A stretch of 64,000 bases of DNA from Rhizobium sp. Root1334 (GCF_001426665.1 NZ_LMEY01000032.1:62001-126000), one strand, 5' to 3'; shown: positions 10,652-21,056, numbered from the stretch's first letter. Numbers and translations are program-made. Notes: a model not told the origin generated them from the sequence alone.

Positions 10652-11266
10652 TTAAAGGCCCTGCCCCGACTTCACCTTGACCACTTCAACAGCGGTCTTG
10701 GGCGAACGGGCAACCTGTGTGGGAATATCCTGGCGTTTGATGTTGTCGCGATGGCGCAGCGTCAGGACGATGGCGCCGATCATGGCGACCAGAAGAACCA
10801 GGCCGGCAATCTGGAAGAAGTAGACATAGTGCGTATAGAGCACGTCGCCGAGAGCAGCGGTGTTGGTTCGATCGGCAACCGCCGGGATCGGCATCGAGAT
10901 CGACTTGGCGATTTCCGGCGAGAACGAGCTGCCGCCGACCACGATGATCAGCTCGGCTGCCAGCACCAGGCCGATCAGCGCGCCGACCGGCGCATATTCA
11001 AGCACGCCCGACCTCAGCTGGGTGAAGTCGATGTCGAGCATCATCACCACGAAGAGGAAGAGAACCGCGACGGCGCCGATATAAACAACCAGCAGGATCA
11101 TCGCCAGGAACTCGGCGCCCGTCAAAAGAAACAGGCCGGCGGCGTTGAAGAACGTCAGGATCAGGAACAGCACGGAATAAACAGGGTTCCGCGAAGAAAT
11201 CACCATGAACGCCGACGCAACCGCGACGAATGAAAAAAGATAGAAAAAAAGAGCCTGCAGACCCAT
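10652..11266 (-). CDS. nuoJ: NADH-quinone oxidoreductase subunit J
   Basis: Membrane subunit of complex I with five helices; the third holds the pi-bulge that moves during the catalytic cycle. The 204-residue product begins MGLQALFFYLFS and has the conserved VLFLFVVMMLD segment. A longer open frame upstream lacks family residues, so the ATG at 11264-11266 is used. Unusually for this operon, 140 bases separate it from nuoI. Confidence 0.96.
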   Translation of the reverse strand: MGLQALFFYLFSFVAVASAFMVISSRNPVYSVLFLILTFFNAAGLFLLTGAEFLAMILLVVYIGAVAVLFLFVVMMLDIDFTQLRSGVLEYAPVGALIGLVLAAELIIVVGGSSFSPEIAKSISMPIPAVADRTNTAALGDVLYTHYVYFFQIAGLVLLVAMIGAIVLTLRHRDNIKRQDIPTQVARSPKTAVEVVKVKSGQGL

Positions 11267-11406
11267 GATCGGTGCCTTTTTCGTCTTCCCCGGGCAGGCA
11301 TGGCAACCAGGCCATCCTTCCCACTGGCGCACCGGTTCATGCCGGCCACGCCCAAGATCAGTGTAACGCCAGCCTCAACCGGCTGGCGCAGTCCCTATGC
11401 AAAGTC

Positions 11407-11898
11407 TCAGCGGTACGGCGAGTCTATTGCAATGTTGCGGGCGATTTCACGCTCCCAACGGTCGCCGTTGGAAAGCAGCCGGTCCTTGTCATAGTAAAGC
11501 TCTTCGCGCGTCTCGGTGGCGAACTCGAAGTTCGGGCCTTCGACGATCGCGTCGACTGGACAGGCTTCCTGGCAGAAACCGCAATAGATGCACTTCACCA
11601 TGTCGATGTCGTAACGGACCGTGCGGCGCGTGCCATCGTTGCGGCGCGGGCCAGCCTCGATGGTGATCGCCTGGGCAGGACAGATCGCTTCGCACAGCTT
11701 GCAGGCGATGCAGCGTTCTTCGCCGTTCGGATAACGGCGCAGCGCATGTTCACCACGGAAGCGCGGGCTGACCGGGCCTTTTTCAAACGGATAGTTCAGC
11801 GTCGACTTCGGTGCGAAGAAATAGCGCATCGACAGGAAAAACGCGTTGACGAATTCCTTGAGGAACAGCGAACTGACGGCTTGCGACAAACTTGCCAT
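11407..11898 (-). CDS. nuoI: NADH-quinone oxidoreductase subunit I
   Basis: Peripheral-arm subunit carrying clusters N6a and N6b, which pass electrons to NuoB. The 163-residue protein has two complete 4Fe-4S motifs, [12 protein letters not shown] and [12 protein letters not shown]. Three ATG codons stand in a row. The GGAGG ribosome binding site is only three bases before the first and nine before the third, so the second (11901) or third (11898) is likely; I use the third, which also matches family length. Confidence 0.96.
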   Translation of the reverse strand: MASLSQAVSSLFLKEFVNAFFLSMRYFFAPKSTLNYPFEKGPVSPRFRGEHALRRYPNGEERCIACKLCEAICPAQAITIEAGPRRNDGTRRTVRYDIDMVKCIYCGFCQEACPVDAIVEGPNFEFATETREELYYDKDRLLSNGDRWEREIARNIAIDSPYR

Positions 11899-11962
11899 CA
11901 TCAACCTCCAAACGTGCCGGCCTGGGAGGCGCCGGCTGATTTTGCGAAACGGTGAGTAAACA

Positions 11963-13006
11963 TCAGGCCCACACCACCAGTTTCAGCACAACTGCAACAA
12001 TGAAGACCATGGCGAGTGACAGTGGAAGGAAGACCTTCCAGCCGAGACGCATCAGCTGGTCGTAGCGATAACGCGGCACGAAGGCTTTCACCATGGCGAA
12101 CATGAAGAACACCATCGAGGACTTCAGGATGAACCAGACGATGCCCGGAACCCAGTTGAGGAACCATACATCGACCGGAGGCAGCCAGCCGCCGAGGAAA
12201 AGGATCGTCGTCAGCGCGCACATCAGGCAGATGGCGGCATATTCGCCGAGCATGAACATCATGTACGGGGTCGAGCCGTATTCGACCATGAAGCCGGCAA
12301 CCAGTTCCGATTCCGCTTCGACCAGATCGAAGGGAGGACGGTTGGTTTCAGCGAGCGCCGAGATGAAGAAGATGATGAACATCGGGAACAGCGGCAGCCA
12401 GTACCAATCCAGGAAGGATCCCGGCAGACCCATCATCGTGCCCAGACCATCACGCTGTGAATCAACGATATCCGTCAGGTTCAGCGAACCGGCGCACAAA
12501 AGAACGGTAACGATGACGAAGCCGATCGAGACTTCGTAGGACACCATCTGGGCGGCCGAGCGCAGCGCCGAAAGGAACGGATACTTGGAGTTCGATGCCC
12601 AGCCGCCGATGATGACGCCGTAAACCTCAAGCGAGGAAATGGCGAAAACATAGAGGATGCCGACATTGATATTGGCCATCACCCAGTTGTCATTCAGCGG
12701 AATGACCGCCCAGGCAGCGAGCGCCAGGGTCACGGAAACCAGCGGCGCCAGCAGGAACAGGATTTTGTTCGAGCCGGCCGGGATGACCGGCTCCTTGAAG
12801 ACGAACTTCAAAAGATCGGCGAAGGACTGGAAAAGTCCCCACGGGCCTACCACATTCGGTCCACGGCGCATCTGCACCGCCGCCCAGATCTTGCGGTCAG
12901 CCAAAAGGATGTAGGCGATAAAGACCAGAAGCGCGACCAGAAGCAGCAGCGACTGGCCGATCATGATGGCCGTTGGCCAGACATAGGTCGAAATGAAAGC
13001 GTCCAT
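11963..13006 (-). CDS. nuoH: NADH-quinone oxidoreductase subunit H
   Basis: Membrane subunit at the junction of the arms of complex I, forming much of the quinone chamber and the first proton half-channel. The 347-residue protein has eight or more membrane helices and the conserved segments [34 protein letters not shown] and [16 protein letters not shown]. It starts 21 bases after nuoG and precedes nuoI. Confidence 0.97.
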   Translation of the reverse strand: MDAFISTYVWPTAIMIGQSLLLLVALLVFIAYILLADRKIWAAVQMRRGPNVVGPWGLFQSFADLLKFVFKEPVIPAGSNKILFLLAPLVSVTLALAAWAVIPLNDNWVMANINVGILYVFAISSLEVYGVIIGGWASNSKYPFLSALRSAAQMVSYEVSIGFVIVTVLLCAGSLNLTDIVDSQRDGLGTMMGLPGSFLDWYWLPLFPMFIIFFISALAETNRPPFDLVEAESELVAGFMVEYGSTPYMMFMLGEYAAICLMCALTTILFLGGWLPPVDVWFLNWVPGIVWFILKSSMVFFMFAMVKAFVPRYRYDQLMRLGWKVFLPLSLAMVFIVAVVLKLVVWA

Positions 13007-13027
13007 TTTCGTCTTATTCCTTCGCGC

Positions 13028-15109
13028 TCATTCCGCCGCAGCTTTGAAGTTGTTGCGTGCCAAAGCCGAGCATTCGGCCATGACGGCGGAAGCTCGTGCT
13101 ATTGGGTTCGTCAAATAGAAGTCTTTGACCGGAGACGCAAACACCGATTTGCCCATCTCACCGGCTTTTTGTGCAAGTGCGGCAATTTCACCGCTTGCAC
13201 CCGTCTCGATCATGTCGATCGCAGCGAAATGCGGGTGCGCCGCATAGAGTTTCCCGCGCAATTCGCCAAGCGAATCAAACGGAAGCTTCTTGCCGAGCAC
13301 GTCGGACAGCGCCCGAATGATCGCCCAGTCTTCGCGGGCGTCGCCCGGTGCGAAACCGGCGCGGTTGCCCATCTGAACGCGGCCTTCGGTGTTGACCCAG
13401 AGGCCGGACTTTTCGGTATAGGTCGCACCCGGCAGGATGACGTCGGCGCCATGAGCACCTTCGTCGCCATGCGAGCCGATATAGACGGTGAAGCCTGCGG
13501 TCTTGCCGGAGAAATCCATTTCGTCGGCGCCAAGCAGGAACAGAACGTCCGTGCCATCAAGCATCTCGGCGGCGCTCTTGCCCCCCTCACCCGGCACGAA
13601 GCCGAGATCGAGACCACCGACGCGCGAGGCGGCGGTGTGCAGAACGGCAAAACCGTTCCAGTCTGCAGTGACGGCGCCAACGGCGCCTGCGAGCTTGGCG
13701 GCTGCGGCCAGAACCGAAGCCCCATTACCGCCGGAGATAGCGCCCTGACCGATGATGATCATCGGACGCTCTGCCTTCTTCAGCACGCTCAGGAACTTGC
13801 CCTTGCCGCTCACCAGTTCGGCCAGCGATTCCGTGCCCGCGCCGAGATACTCATAGGAGTAACGCAGCTCGGCCGGCTCGCCGATCACGCCGATCGGGAA
13901 ATTGGCCATCCGGAACCGCTTGCGGATACGGGCATTGAGAACCGAGGCTTCAAAGCGTGGGTTCGATCCGATGATCAGGAGCGCGTCGGCGCTTTCGATG
14001 CCCTGGATCGTCGGGTTGAACAGGTAGCTTGCGCGGCCAAACGAAGGATCGAGCGCAGCACCATCCTGGCGGCAGTCAATATTCTCCGAACCGAGCGAGG
14101 TGATAAGCGCCTTCAGCGCATACATTTCTTCAACAGACGCCAGATCGCCGGCAATCGCGCCGATCTTGTCGCCGCTGGTCTTGGCAACCGCGCCCTTAAT
14201 GGCGGCGAAGGCTTCGTTCCAGCTGGCGGGCTGCAGGCGGCCATCCTTCTTCACGTAAGGGCGGTCAAGACGCTGCGTCTTCAGGCCATCCCAGATGAAG
14301 CGGGTCTTGTCGGAAATCCACTCTTCGTTGATCTCTTCGTTGACACGCGGCATGACGCGCATGACTTCGCGGCCACGGGTATCGACGCGGATCGCGGAGC
14401 CGACAGCGTCCATGACGTCGATCGATTCGGTCTTGCCGAGTTCCCACGGGCGGGCGTTGAAGGCGTAGGGCTTGGAGGTCAGAGCGCCGACAGGGCAGAG
14501 ATCAACGACGTTGCCCTGCAATTCGGACGTCATCGCCTGTTCCAGATAGGTGGTGATCTCGGCATCTTCGCCGCGGCCGATCAGGCCAAGCTCTGCAATG
14601 CCAGCGACTTCCGTGGTGAAGCGGACGCAGCGCGTGCAGTGAATGCAGCGGTTCATCACAGTCTTGACCAGCGGACCGATATACTTGTCTTCGACGGCGC
14701 GCTTGTTTTCGTTGTAGCGGGTCGAATCGACGCCGAAGGCCATAGCCTGGTCCTGCAGGTCGCATTCACCGCCCTGATCGCAGATCGGGCAATCGAGCGG
14801 ATGGTTGATGAGCAGGAATTCCATCACGCCTTCGCGGGCCTTCTTGACCATCGGCGTGGTCGTGAAGACTTCCGGCGCTTCGCCATTCGGGCCGGGACGC
14901 AGGTCGCGCACGCCCATGGCGCAGGAGGCTGCCGGTTTCGGCGGCCCTCCCTTCACCTCGATCAGACACATGCGGCAGTTTCCGGCGACCGACAGCCGCT
15001 CGTGGAAACAGAAGCGCGGAACTTCAGCGCCCGCCTCTTCGCACGCCTGCAGCAGCGTGAAATGATCCGGGACCTCGATCTCTTTTCCGTCGACTTTCAG
15101 CTTTGCCAT
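13028..15109 (-). CDS. nuoG: NADH-quinone oxidoreductase subunit G
   Basis: Largest peripheral subunit of complex I. Of its 693 residues the N-terminus carries the 2Fe-2S motif (CFHERLSVAGNCRMCLIEV), then a His-Cys cluster region (HPLDCPICDQGGECDLQ) and the motif CIHCTRCVRF. A molybdopterin-oxidoreductase-like domain follows, without need for the cofactor. The extra N7 cluster of the E. coli protein is not evident, as in other alphaproteobacteria. It begins 107 bases after the helix-hairpin-helix gene upstream. Confidence 0.97.
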   Translation of the reverse strand: MAKLKVDGKEIEVPDHFTLLQACEEAGAEVPRFCFHERLSVAGNCRMCLIEVKGGPPKPAASCAMGVRDLRPGPNGEAPEVFTTTPMVKKAREGVMEFLLINHPLDCPICDQGGECDLQDQAMAFGVDSTRYNENKRAVEDKYIGPLVKTVMNRCIHCTRCVRFTTEVAGIAELGLIGRGEDAEITTYLEQAMTSELQGNVVDLCPVGALTSKPYAFNARPWELGKTESIDVMDAVGSAIRVDTRGREVMRVMPRVNEEINEEWISDKTRFIWDGLKTQRLDRPYVKKDGRLQPASWNEAFAAIKGAVAKTSGDKIGAIAGDLASVEEMYALKALITSLGSENIDCRQDGAALDPSFGRASYLFNPTIQGIESADALLIIGSNPRFEASVLNARIRKRFRMANFPIGVIGEPAELRYSYEYLGAGTESLAELVSGKGKFLSVLKKAERPMIIIGQGAISGGNGASVLAAAAKLAGAVGAVTADWNGFAVLHTAASRVGGLDLGFVPGEGGKSAAEMLDGTDVLFLLGADEMDFSGKTAGFTVYIGSHGDEGAHGADVILPGATYTEKSGLWVNTEGRVQMGNRAGFAPGDAREDWAIIRALSDVLGKKLPFDSLGELRGKLYAAHPHFAAIDMIETGASGEIAALAQKAGEMGKSVFASPVKDFYLTNPIARASAVMAECSALARNNFKAAAE

Positions 15110-15216
15110 CTTAGTCTCAATCCTGTCTTTCGTTCACCAGCGTCAGCGGCGAACAGATATTATTAGGCACGCCAATCTTTGAGCTAAAACCACCGGTTTC
15201 CGCCCGAAACTCAATC

Positions 15217-15903
15217 TCAACCCTTTATCAGGGCCTTTGCCTGCGTGACCCAGCCGTCCCGCGCGATCCGGCCAGCAAAACCAAGCTGGTCGTCGATGCG
15301 CTGCACGTCCTTATCACTCCACAAAGCGACATCGGCATAACGCCGCACGCCCATTCCATTCAAAACCTGCTCCAGCTTCGGACCGATGCCGGAAATCCGC
15401 TTCAAGTCGTCCGTCTGCGTTTCGGCAACGCGGGCAACCGTCTGCCGCTTCGGCTTCTCGGCCTTGGCCGCAACAACCGCAACCGGCTCCGCAGCAACGG
15501 GCTTGGCCTTTACCGGCCGAGCCTTGCCCGGAGCCTTGGCAACCACCTTCGGCTTCACAACCGGCGCAGCCTTCACGGCAACCACCGGCGCTTCCGCTAG
15601 CTTGGCCACCTTTGCTACCGGCATTTCATCCGCCGCAACGCCGGTCTTCTGCGCCGTTTCGGCCAGCCCCTGCATCGCACCCAGCATGAAGCCGGCAATC
15701 TGGCTGGTCATACCGAAGCCGATCGCCGTTACCGCCGCCATTGCCGCCGCCGGGTGCTGCATCAGCGGATGCAGCTGCCCCATCGGCACGTTCTTCAGCC
15801 ACTCAGCCATGCCAAATGGCTCGTTGCCAACCGGAGAGCCGGATGAGGTTGCGGCAGAACCTGTCTGCGTCCCCCTCCCCGTTTCGTTCCCCGGCCCGGC
15901 CAT
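15217..15903 (-). CDS. Helix-hairpin-helix (H3TH-type) protein within the nuo operon
   Basis: Function unknown. The 228-residue product has a Gly/Ser-rich start, a hydrophobic stretch near residues 48-75 (AAAMAAVTAIGFGMTSQIAG), an Ala/Lys/Pro-rich linker, and from about residue 167 a helix-hairpin-helix domain beginning LKRISGIGPKLEQVL. That domain is about half identical by eye to the C-terminal extension of NuoE encoded next door. It starts five bases after the nuoF stop, so it is cotranscribed and probably tied to complex I assembly or stability. The family is often labelled a predicted 5' nuclease, but the location gives no support for a DNA role. The ATG at 15901-15903 is chosen because upstream codons would lie inside nuoF. 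Confidence 0.85.
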   Translation of the reverse strand: MAGPGNETGRGTQTGSAATSSGSPVGNEPFGMAEWLKNVPMGQLHPLMQHPAAAMAAVTAIGFGMTSQIAGFMLGAMQGLAETAQKTGVAADEMPVAKVAKLAEAPVVAVKAAPVVKPKVVAKAPGKARPVKAKPVAAEPVAVVAAKAEKPKRQTVARVAETQTDDLKRISGIGPKLEQVLNGMGVRRYADVALWSDKDVQRIDDQLGFAGRIARDGWVTQAKALIKG

Positions 15904-15908
15904 GCCGC

Positions 15909-17213
15909 TTACTCCGCTGCCGCCAGCACCGCGCCATGCGACGAGGCGTTGCGGGTGTATTCGTCGATGCGCGCTTCCATCTCGGGACGGAAGTTGCGGA
16001 TCAGACCCTGGATCGGCCATGCGGCCGCATCGCCGAGCGCGCAGATGGTGTGACCTTCGACCTGCTTGGTCACGTCGAACAGCATGTCGATTTCACGCTT
16101 CTGGGCGCGGCCCTGAACCATGCGTTCCATGACGCGCATCATCCAGCCGGTACCTTCACGGCACGGCGTGCACTGGCCGCAGCTCTCATGCTTGTAGAAG
16201 GCAGCGAGACGCCAGATAGCCTTGATGATGTCGGTAGAGCGATCCATCACGATGATGGCGGCGGTCCCGAACGACGATTTCACATCGCGCATACCGTCGA
16301 AATCCATCGGCGCGTCGATGATGTCCTCGCCCTTGACCACCGGACAGGACGAGCCGCCCGGGATGACGCCGAGAAGATTGTCCCAGCCGCCACGGATACC
16401 GCCACAATGACGCTCGATCATTTCGCGGAACGGCGTGCCCATCGCGTCTTCGAACGTGCAAGGCTTGTTGACGTGGCCCGACACCATGAACAGCTTGGTG
16501 CCGACATTGTTCGGACGGCCGATCGCCGAGAACCACGACGCACCACGGCGCAGGATGGTCGGGGCAACGGCGATCGACTCGACGTTGTTGACCGTCGTCG
16601 GGCAGCCATAGAGGCCCATGTTGGCCGGGAACGGCGGCTTCAGGCGCGGCTGCCCCTTCTTGCCTTCGAGGCTTTCGAGCAGTGCCGTTTCCTCGCCGCA
16701 GATATAGGCGCCGGCGCCGTGATGGACGTAGATGTCCATGTCCCAGCCAAGCTTGTTGTTGATGCCGAGAAGACCGGCATCATAGCATTCGTCGATCGCC
16801 GCCTGCAGCGCTTCACGCTCGCGGATATATTCGCCGCGCACATAGATATAGGCGACATGCGCACCCATGGCGAAGCTCGCGATCACGCAGCCTTCGATCA
16901 GCGTATGCGGATCGTGGCGCATGATGTCACGGTCCTTGCAGGTACCGGGCTCGGATTCGTCGGCGTTGACGACGAGATAATGCGGGCGGCCGTCGCTTTC
17001 CTTCGGCATGAAGGACCACTTCAGGCCTGTCGGGAAGCCAGCACCACCACGGCCACGAAGGCCGGAAGCCTTCATCTCGTTGATGATCCAGTCACGTCCC
17101 TTTTCCAGGATCTGCTTGGTGCCATCCCAGTGGCCACGGCTCATGGCGCCCTTGAGCGATTTGTCATGAAGGCCGTAGATATTGGTAAAAATGCGATCTT
17201 TATCGTCGAGCAT
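15909..17213 (-). CDS. nuoF: NADH-quinone oxidoreductase subunit F
   Basis: NADH-oxidising flavoprotein of complex I, binding NADH, FMN and cluster N3. The 434-residue protein shows the nucleotide-binding segments [17 protein letters not shown] and [19 protein letters not shown], and the 4Fe-4S motif [12 protein letters not shown] with a fourth cysteine in [11 protein letters not shown]. It follows nuoE by 12 bases and precedes the helix-hairpin-helix gene by five. Confidence 0.98.
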   Translation of the reverse strand: MLDDKDRIFTNIYGLHDKSLKGAMSRGHWDGTKQILEKGRDWIINEMKASGLRGRGGAGFPTGLKWSFMPKESDGRPHYLVVNADESEPGTCKDRDIMRHDPHTLIEGCVIASFAMGAHVAYIYVRGEYIREREALQAAIDECYDAGLLGINNKLGWDMDIYVHHGAGAYICGEETALLESLEGKKGQPRLKPPFPANMGLYGCPTTVNNVESIAVAPTILRRGASWFSAIGRPNNVGTKLFMVSGHVNKPCTFEDAMGTPFREMIERHCGGIRGGWDNLLGVIPGGSSCPVVKGEDIIDAPMDFDGMRDVKSSFGTAAIIVMDRSTDIIKAIWRLAAFYKHESCGQCTPCREGTGWMMRVMERMVQGRAQKREIDMLFDVTKQVEGHTICALGDAAAWPIQGLIRNFRPEMEARIDEYTRNASSHGAVLAAAE

Positions 17214-17225
17214 GGTTCACCTAAC

Positions 17226-18329
17226 TTATCGCGGCTTCTTGCCGAAAACTTTGATGTATTCGGCTTCGCCGCCCTTGGCCAGCGCCTCGGCCTGCTTGAC
17301 CCAATCGTCCCGTTCGATACGGCCCTTAAAATTCAGATAGCCGTCCACCCATTCGCGTTCGGCCTTCTTCCAGCCCGCAACCTGCGTGAAGGTGAAGATG
17401 CCGAGTTCGTGGAGCGTACCTTCGATCTTCGGGCCAACGCCGGAGATCAGTTTCAGGTCATCCGGAGCATCCGGCTTGGCAATGCCTGCAGGACGATTCT
17501 TGTCCTCGAGCGACGGCTTTGCAGAAGCGCCGCCTTCAGCCTTGGTCTCGCCGGAAACCTTGTCATTCGCAGCGGATTCGGACTTTGCCGTCGCCGGCGT
17601 CTTCAATGCTGGATCGGTTTCCGGAGCATCCGTTTTCGGGCGGGCGGCGTTCGATGGCGGCACGCTGACGGCGGCGTCATCGCTGGCCTTCTTGGCGCGC
17701 GGCGCTGCCGGCTTCTTTTCCGGGGTGAGCAACGTGGTCAGTCCACCGACGGGAGCCGAGAAGATACGGTCGATCTGCGGGCCCGGCTTGACGTCGGCGC
17801 CCTTGCCTGCGTCGAAACGGTCGATGATGTATTCCAGCTGCGGAACCGTCAGGTCTTCATAGGTGTCCTTGAAGATCATCACCATCGGGGCGTTGACGCA
17901 GGTCCCCTGACATTCGACTTCTTCCCAGGACAGCGTGCCGGATTCGTTCGGCGTCAGCGGATTGGGGTGAATGCGCTTCTTGCACAGGCTGATCAGGTCT
18001 TCCGAGCCGCGCAGCATGCACGGCGTCGTTCCGCACACCTGGACGTGCGCGCGCGTGCCGACCGGCTTCAGCTGGAACTGGGTGTAGAAGGTCGCGACTT
18101 CAAGTACACGGATATAGGGCATGGTCAGCATGTCGGCGATGCTTTCGATCGCCGCCTTGGTGACCCAGCCATCCTGCTCCTGCGCCCGCATCAAAAGCGG
18201 AATGACCGCAGATTGCTCGCGGCCCTTCGGATATTTCTTGATCGTGGCCTTGGCCCAGACCGCGTTTTCCTTGCTGAACGCAAAGGCCGCTGGCTGGACG
18301 TTTTCTTCGGCTAGTCGACGAACGGACAT
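17226..18329 (-). CDS. nuoE: NADH-quinone oxidoreductase subunit E with C-terminal HhH extension
   Basis: Subunit of complex I with a thioredoxin-like fold holding the 2Fe-2S cluster N1a. Residues 1 to about 165 are the NuoE domain, with the cysteine pairs in CGTTPC and CQGTC. The protein is 367 residues, about twice the E. coli length. The extra part is a low-complexity linker (about 200-290) followed by a helix-hairpin-helix domain from residue 292 (LKLISGVGPKIEGTL), related to the domain of the 228-residue protein two genes downstream. Extended NuoE proteins are known in rhizobia; the role of the extension is unknown. It precedes nuoF by 12 bases. Confidence 0.95.
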   Translation of the reverse strand: MSVRRLAEENVQPAAFAFSKENAVWAKATIKKYPKGREQSAVIPLLMRAQEQDGWVTKAAIESIADMLTMPYIRVLEVATFYTQFQLKPVGTRAHVQVCGTTPCMLRGSEDLISLCKKRIHPNPLTPNESGTLSWEEVECQGTCVNAPMVMIFKDTYEDLTVPQLEYIIDRFDAGKGADVKPGPQIDRIFSAPVGGLTTLLTPEKKPAAPRAKKASDDAAVSVPPSNAARPKTDAPETDPALKTPATAKSESAANDKVSGETKAEGGASAKPSLEDKNRPAGIAKPDAPDDLKLISGVGPKIEGTLHELGIFTFTQVAGWKKAEREWVDGYLNFKGRIERDDWVKQAEALAKGGEAEYIKVFGKKPR

Positions 18330-18344
18330 TCTTCCCGCACCTTA

Positions 18345-18608
18345 TCAGTTAATCGAACCGCACCGCGATGTCGTCAGGGTGACGAATTCGCAGGCATAGG
18401 CTGACTGGTCTTTTTGTAAAAATACGATGTAGCGCGTGCCGTTCGGCACTGCGGCCCTGATCTCGTAGCCCTGGCTCAGAAGCCTGCCCATGCCGCTACC
18501 CGACGAACCGCTCATCGCAGGTTCGCCGGACTTCGGCGCGGTTTCCTGCGCAAATGCAGGCGCCGCAGCAAGCATCGAGGCCAAAACTGTCAGGACCATC
18601 CTGCGCAT
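18345..18608 (-). CDS. Small secreted protein coupled to nuoD
   Basis: Unrecognised 87-residue protein with a clear signal peptide ([20 protein letters not shown], cleavage after AFA), so it should be periplasmic. The mature part is Ser/Gly-rich at first, then a compact region with two cysteines (YACEFV and SRCGSIN) that could form a disulfide bond. Its ATG shares one base with the nuoD stop (TGATG) and its stop is 15 bases from nuoE, so it is an integral member of the operon. Complex I has no periplasmic subunit, so an accessory or assembly role is only a guess. Confidence 0.8.
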   Translation of the reverse strand: MRRMVLTVLASMLAAAPAFAQETAPKSGEPAMSGSSGSGMGRLLSQGYEIRAAVPNGTRYIVFLQKDQSAYACEFVTLTTSRCGSIN

Positions 18609-19798
18609 CAACGATCAACCTCGCCGAACACGATATCGAGCGAGCCGAGAATGGCGGAAACGTCCGCCAGCTGGTGGCCGCGACAGATGTAATCCATGGC
18701 CTGAAGATGGGCGTAGCCCGGGGCGCGGATCTTGCAGCGATACGGCTTGTTGGTGCCGTCGGAGATCAGGTAGACGCCGAATTCGCCCTTCGGCGCTTCG
18801 ACGGCCGCATAAACCTCGCCCTCCGGCACGTGATAGCCTTCGGTGTAGAGCTTGAAATGGTGGATCAACGCTTCCATCGACCGCTTCATCTCGCCACGCT
18901 TCGGCGGCACGATCTTGCCGTCAAGCGACGACACCGGTCCGACCTTGGCATCGCCCAGAAGACGGTTGACGCACTGGCGCATGATCTTGGCCGATTCGCG
19001 CATTTCGATCATGCGGATCAGGTAGCGGTCGAAGCAGTCGCCATTCTTGCCGATCGGAATGTCGAAATCCATGTCAGCGTAGCATTCATAGGGCTGCGAC
19101 TTACGCAGGTCCCAAGCGGCGCCGGATCCACGAACCATAACGCCGGAAAAACCCCAGGCCCAGGCATCATCCAACGTCACGACGCCGATATCGACGTTGC
19201 GCTGCTTGAAGATGCGGTTGCCCGTCAGAAGTTCGTCGATATCGTCAACGGTCTTCAGGAACGGATCGATCCACTTGCCGATATCTTCGACCAGCTCGTG
19301 CGGCAGGTCCTGGTGGACGCCGCCCGGACGGAAATAGGCCGAGTGCATGCGTGCGCCGCAGGCACGCTCGTAAAACACCATCAGCTTTTCACGCTCTTCA
19401 AAGCCCCAGAGCGGCGGCGTCAACGCGCCGACGTCCATGGCCTGTGTCGTAACGTTCAAGAGATGCGACAGGATACGGCCGATTTCCGAGTAGAGAACAC
19501 GGATCAGCTGGCCGCGGATCGGCACTTCCGTCGCCGTCAGCTTCTCGACCGCCAGCGCATAGGCGTGTTCCTGGTTCATCGGCGCGACATAGTCGAGTCG
19601 GTCGAAATAGGGCACAGCCTGCAGATAGGTCTTGGTCTCGATCAGCTTTTCGGTACCGCGATGCAGAAGACCGATATGCGGATCGACACGCTCGACGATT
19701 TCGCCGTCAAGCTCGAGAACAAGCCGCAAAACGCCGTGCGCCGCAGGGTGCTGTGGTCCGAAATTGATGTTAAAATTGCGGACGTTATGTTCGTTCAT
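18608..19798 (-). CDS. nuoD: NADH-quinone oxidoreductase subunit D
   Basis: 49-kDa-type subunit forming the quinone site together with NuoB. The 396-residue protein contains [36 protein letters not shown] and the C-terminal [12 protein letters not shown], all standard for the family. The ATG at 19796-19798 ([16 protein letters not shown]) matches family starts; a TTG eight codons upstream is rejected. It begins 56 bases after nuoC. Confidence 0.98.
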   Translation of the reverse strand: MNEHNVRNFNINFGPQHPAAHGVLRLVLELDGEIVERVDPHIGLLHRGTEKLIETKTYLQAVPYFDRLDYVAPMNQEHAYALAVEKLTATEVPIRGQLIRVLYSEIGRILSHLLNVTTQAMDVGALTPPLWGFEEREKLMVFYERACGARMHSAYFRPGGVHQDLPHELVEDIGKWIDPFLKTVDDIDELLTGNRIFKQRNVDIGVVTLDDAWAWGFSGVMVRGSGAAWDLRKSQPYECYADMDFDIPIGKNGDCFDRYLIRMIEMRESAKIMRQCVNRLLGDAKVGPVSSLDGKIVPPKRGEMKRSMEALIHHFKLYTEGYHVPEGEVYAAVEAPKGEFGVYLISDGTNKPYRCKIRAPGYAHLQAMDYICRGHQLADVSAILGSLDIVFGEVDR

Positions 19799-19854
19799 TG
19801 CCGCTTGCTCCAAGCCTGACAAGCCCGCATGTTCGCGAGCCCTCGGCCTTCATT

Positions 19855-20460
19855 TCACTTCGCGTTTGCTTTTTCATCGCCAGGCAGAACGTAATCCGTT
19901 CCCTCCCAGGGCGACATGAAATCGAAATTGCGGAATTCCTGCTTCAGTTCGACGGGCTCATAGACGACGCGCTTGACTTCATCATTATAACGAACCTCGA
20001 CGAAACCGGTCGTCGGGAAGTCCTTGCGCAGCGGATAGCCTTCAAAACCGTAGTCGGTCAGGATACGGCGCAGGTCCGGATGGCCGGTAAAGAGGATGCC
20101 GTACATATCGTAGGCTTCCCGCTCGAACCAGTCAGCGCCGGGGTAAACGGCGCAGGCCGAGGGCACCGGCTGATCTTCTCCGGTCGCAACCTTGACGCGG
20201 ATGCGCAGGTTCTGCTTCGGCGACAGCATGTGATAGACAACGTCGAACCGGTCCGGACGCTGCGGCCAATCGACGCCGCAAATATCCGTAAAGTTAACGA
20301 AGCCACAGCGGGCATCGTCACGCAGGAACGTCAGAAGCGCGATCAGGTTGTCGGCCGTGGATGTCAGCGTCAGTTCGCCATAGCTGATGACGGCATCCGA
20401 AATCAACGCACCGCGTGTTTCGCGAATGTAAGTAGCAAGTCCATTCAGGGCTTCACTCAT
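19855..20460 (-). CDS. nuoC: NADH-quinone oxidoreductase subunit C
   Basis: 30-kDa-type subunit of the peripheral arm. The 201-residue protein has the family signature [21 protein letters not shown] in slightly altered form ([19 protein letters not shown]) and the conserved GYPLRKDFP. It is a separate gene here, unlike the nuoCD fusion of E. coli. The ATG at 20458-20460 has the ribosome binding site AGGGGA seven bases before it, which favours it over a TTG two codons upstream. Confidence 0.97.
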   Translation of the reverse strand: MSEALNGLATYIRETRGALISDAVISYGELTLTSTADNLIALLTFLRDDARCGFVNFTDICGVDWPQRPDRFDVVYHMLSPKQNLRIRVKVATGEDQPVPSACAVYPGADWFEREAYDMYGILFTGHPDLRRILTDYGFEGYPLRKDFPTTGFVEVRYNDEVKRVVYEPVELKQEFRNFDFMSPWEGTDYVLPGDEKANAK

Positions 20461-20477
20461 GTTCAAGTCCCCTGCCC

Positions 20478-21056
20478 TTACCGTTCGATCGTGCCTGTGC
20501 GGCGGATCTTCTTCTGCAGCAGGAGCACACCATAAAGGAGCGCTTCTGCCGTGGGAGGACAGCCCGGCACATAAATATCGACCGGCACAACGCGGTCACA
20601 GCCGCGCACTACCGAATAGGAATAGTGATAGTACCCGCCACCGTTGGCGCAGGACCCCATCGAGATGACGTAACGCGGCTCAGGCATCTGGTCATAGACC
20701 TTGCGCAGAGCCGGAGCCATCTTGTTGGTCAGCGTACCGGCGACGATCATCACGTCAGACTGACGCGGTGAAGCGCGCGGTGCAAAGCCAAAGCGCTCCG
20801 CATCGTAACGCGGCATCGACATCTGCATCATTTCGACAGCGCAGCAGGCCAGACCGAAGGTCATCCACATCAGCGAGCCGGTCCGGGCCCAGTTGATCAG
20901 TTCGTCGGTCGACGTGACCAGAAAGCCCTTGTCGGCAAGCTCATTGTTGATCTCGCCGAAATACTTGTCGTTGCTACCGATCAGCTGGCCGGTTGAGGGA
21001 TCCACGATCCCCTTCGGCTTTGGCGCAACGAGCGTCGTGCTGGATGTCAGTTCCAT
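20478..21056 (-). CDS. nuoB: NADH-quinone oxidoreductase subunit B
   Basis: Carries cluster N2, the last iron-sulfur centre before quinone. The 192-residue protein has the adjacent cysteines in [11 protein letters not shown] and further cluster cysteines in [10 protein letters not shown] and [14 protein letters not shown]. The chosen ATG (21054-21056) lies inside the 3' end of nuoA, a ten-base overlap that suggests coupled translation. Confidence 0.98.
   Translation of the reverse strand: MELTSSTTLVAPKPKGIVDPSTGQLIGSNDKYFGEINNELADKGFLVTSTDELINWARTGSLMWMTFGLACCAVEMMQMSMPRYDAERFGFAPRASPRQSDVMIVAGTLTNKMAPALRKVYDQMPEPRYVISMGSCANGGGYYHYSYSVVRGCDRVVPVDIYVPGCPPTAEALLYGVLLLQKKIRRTGTIER

Noticed and set aside
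15217-15405. DNA repair function for the HhH protein in the nuo operon
   Set aside because: Helix-hairpin-helix domains often bind DNA, but the close relative of this domain is fused to NuoE and the gene is embedded among complex I genes, so a DNA role is not supported here.
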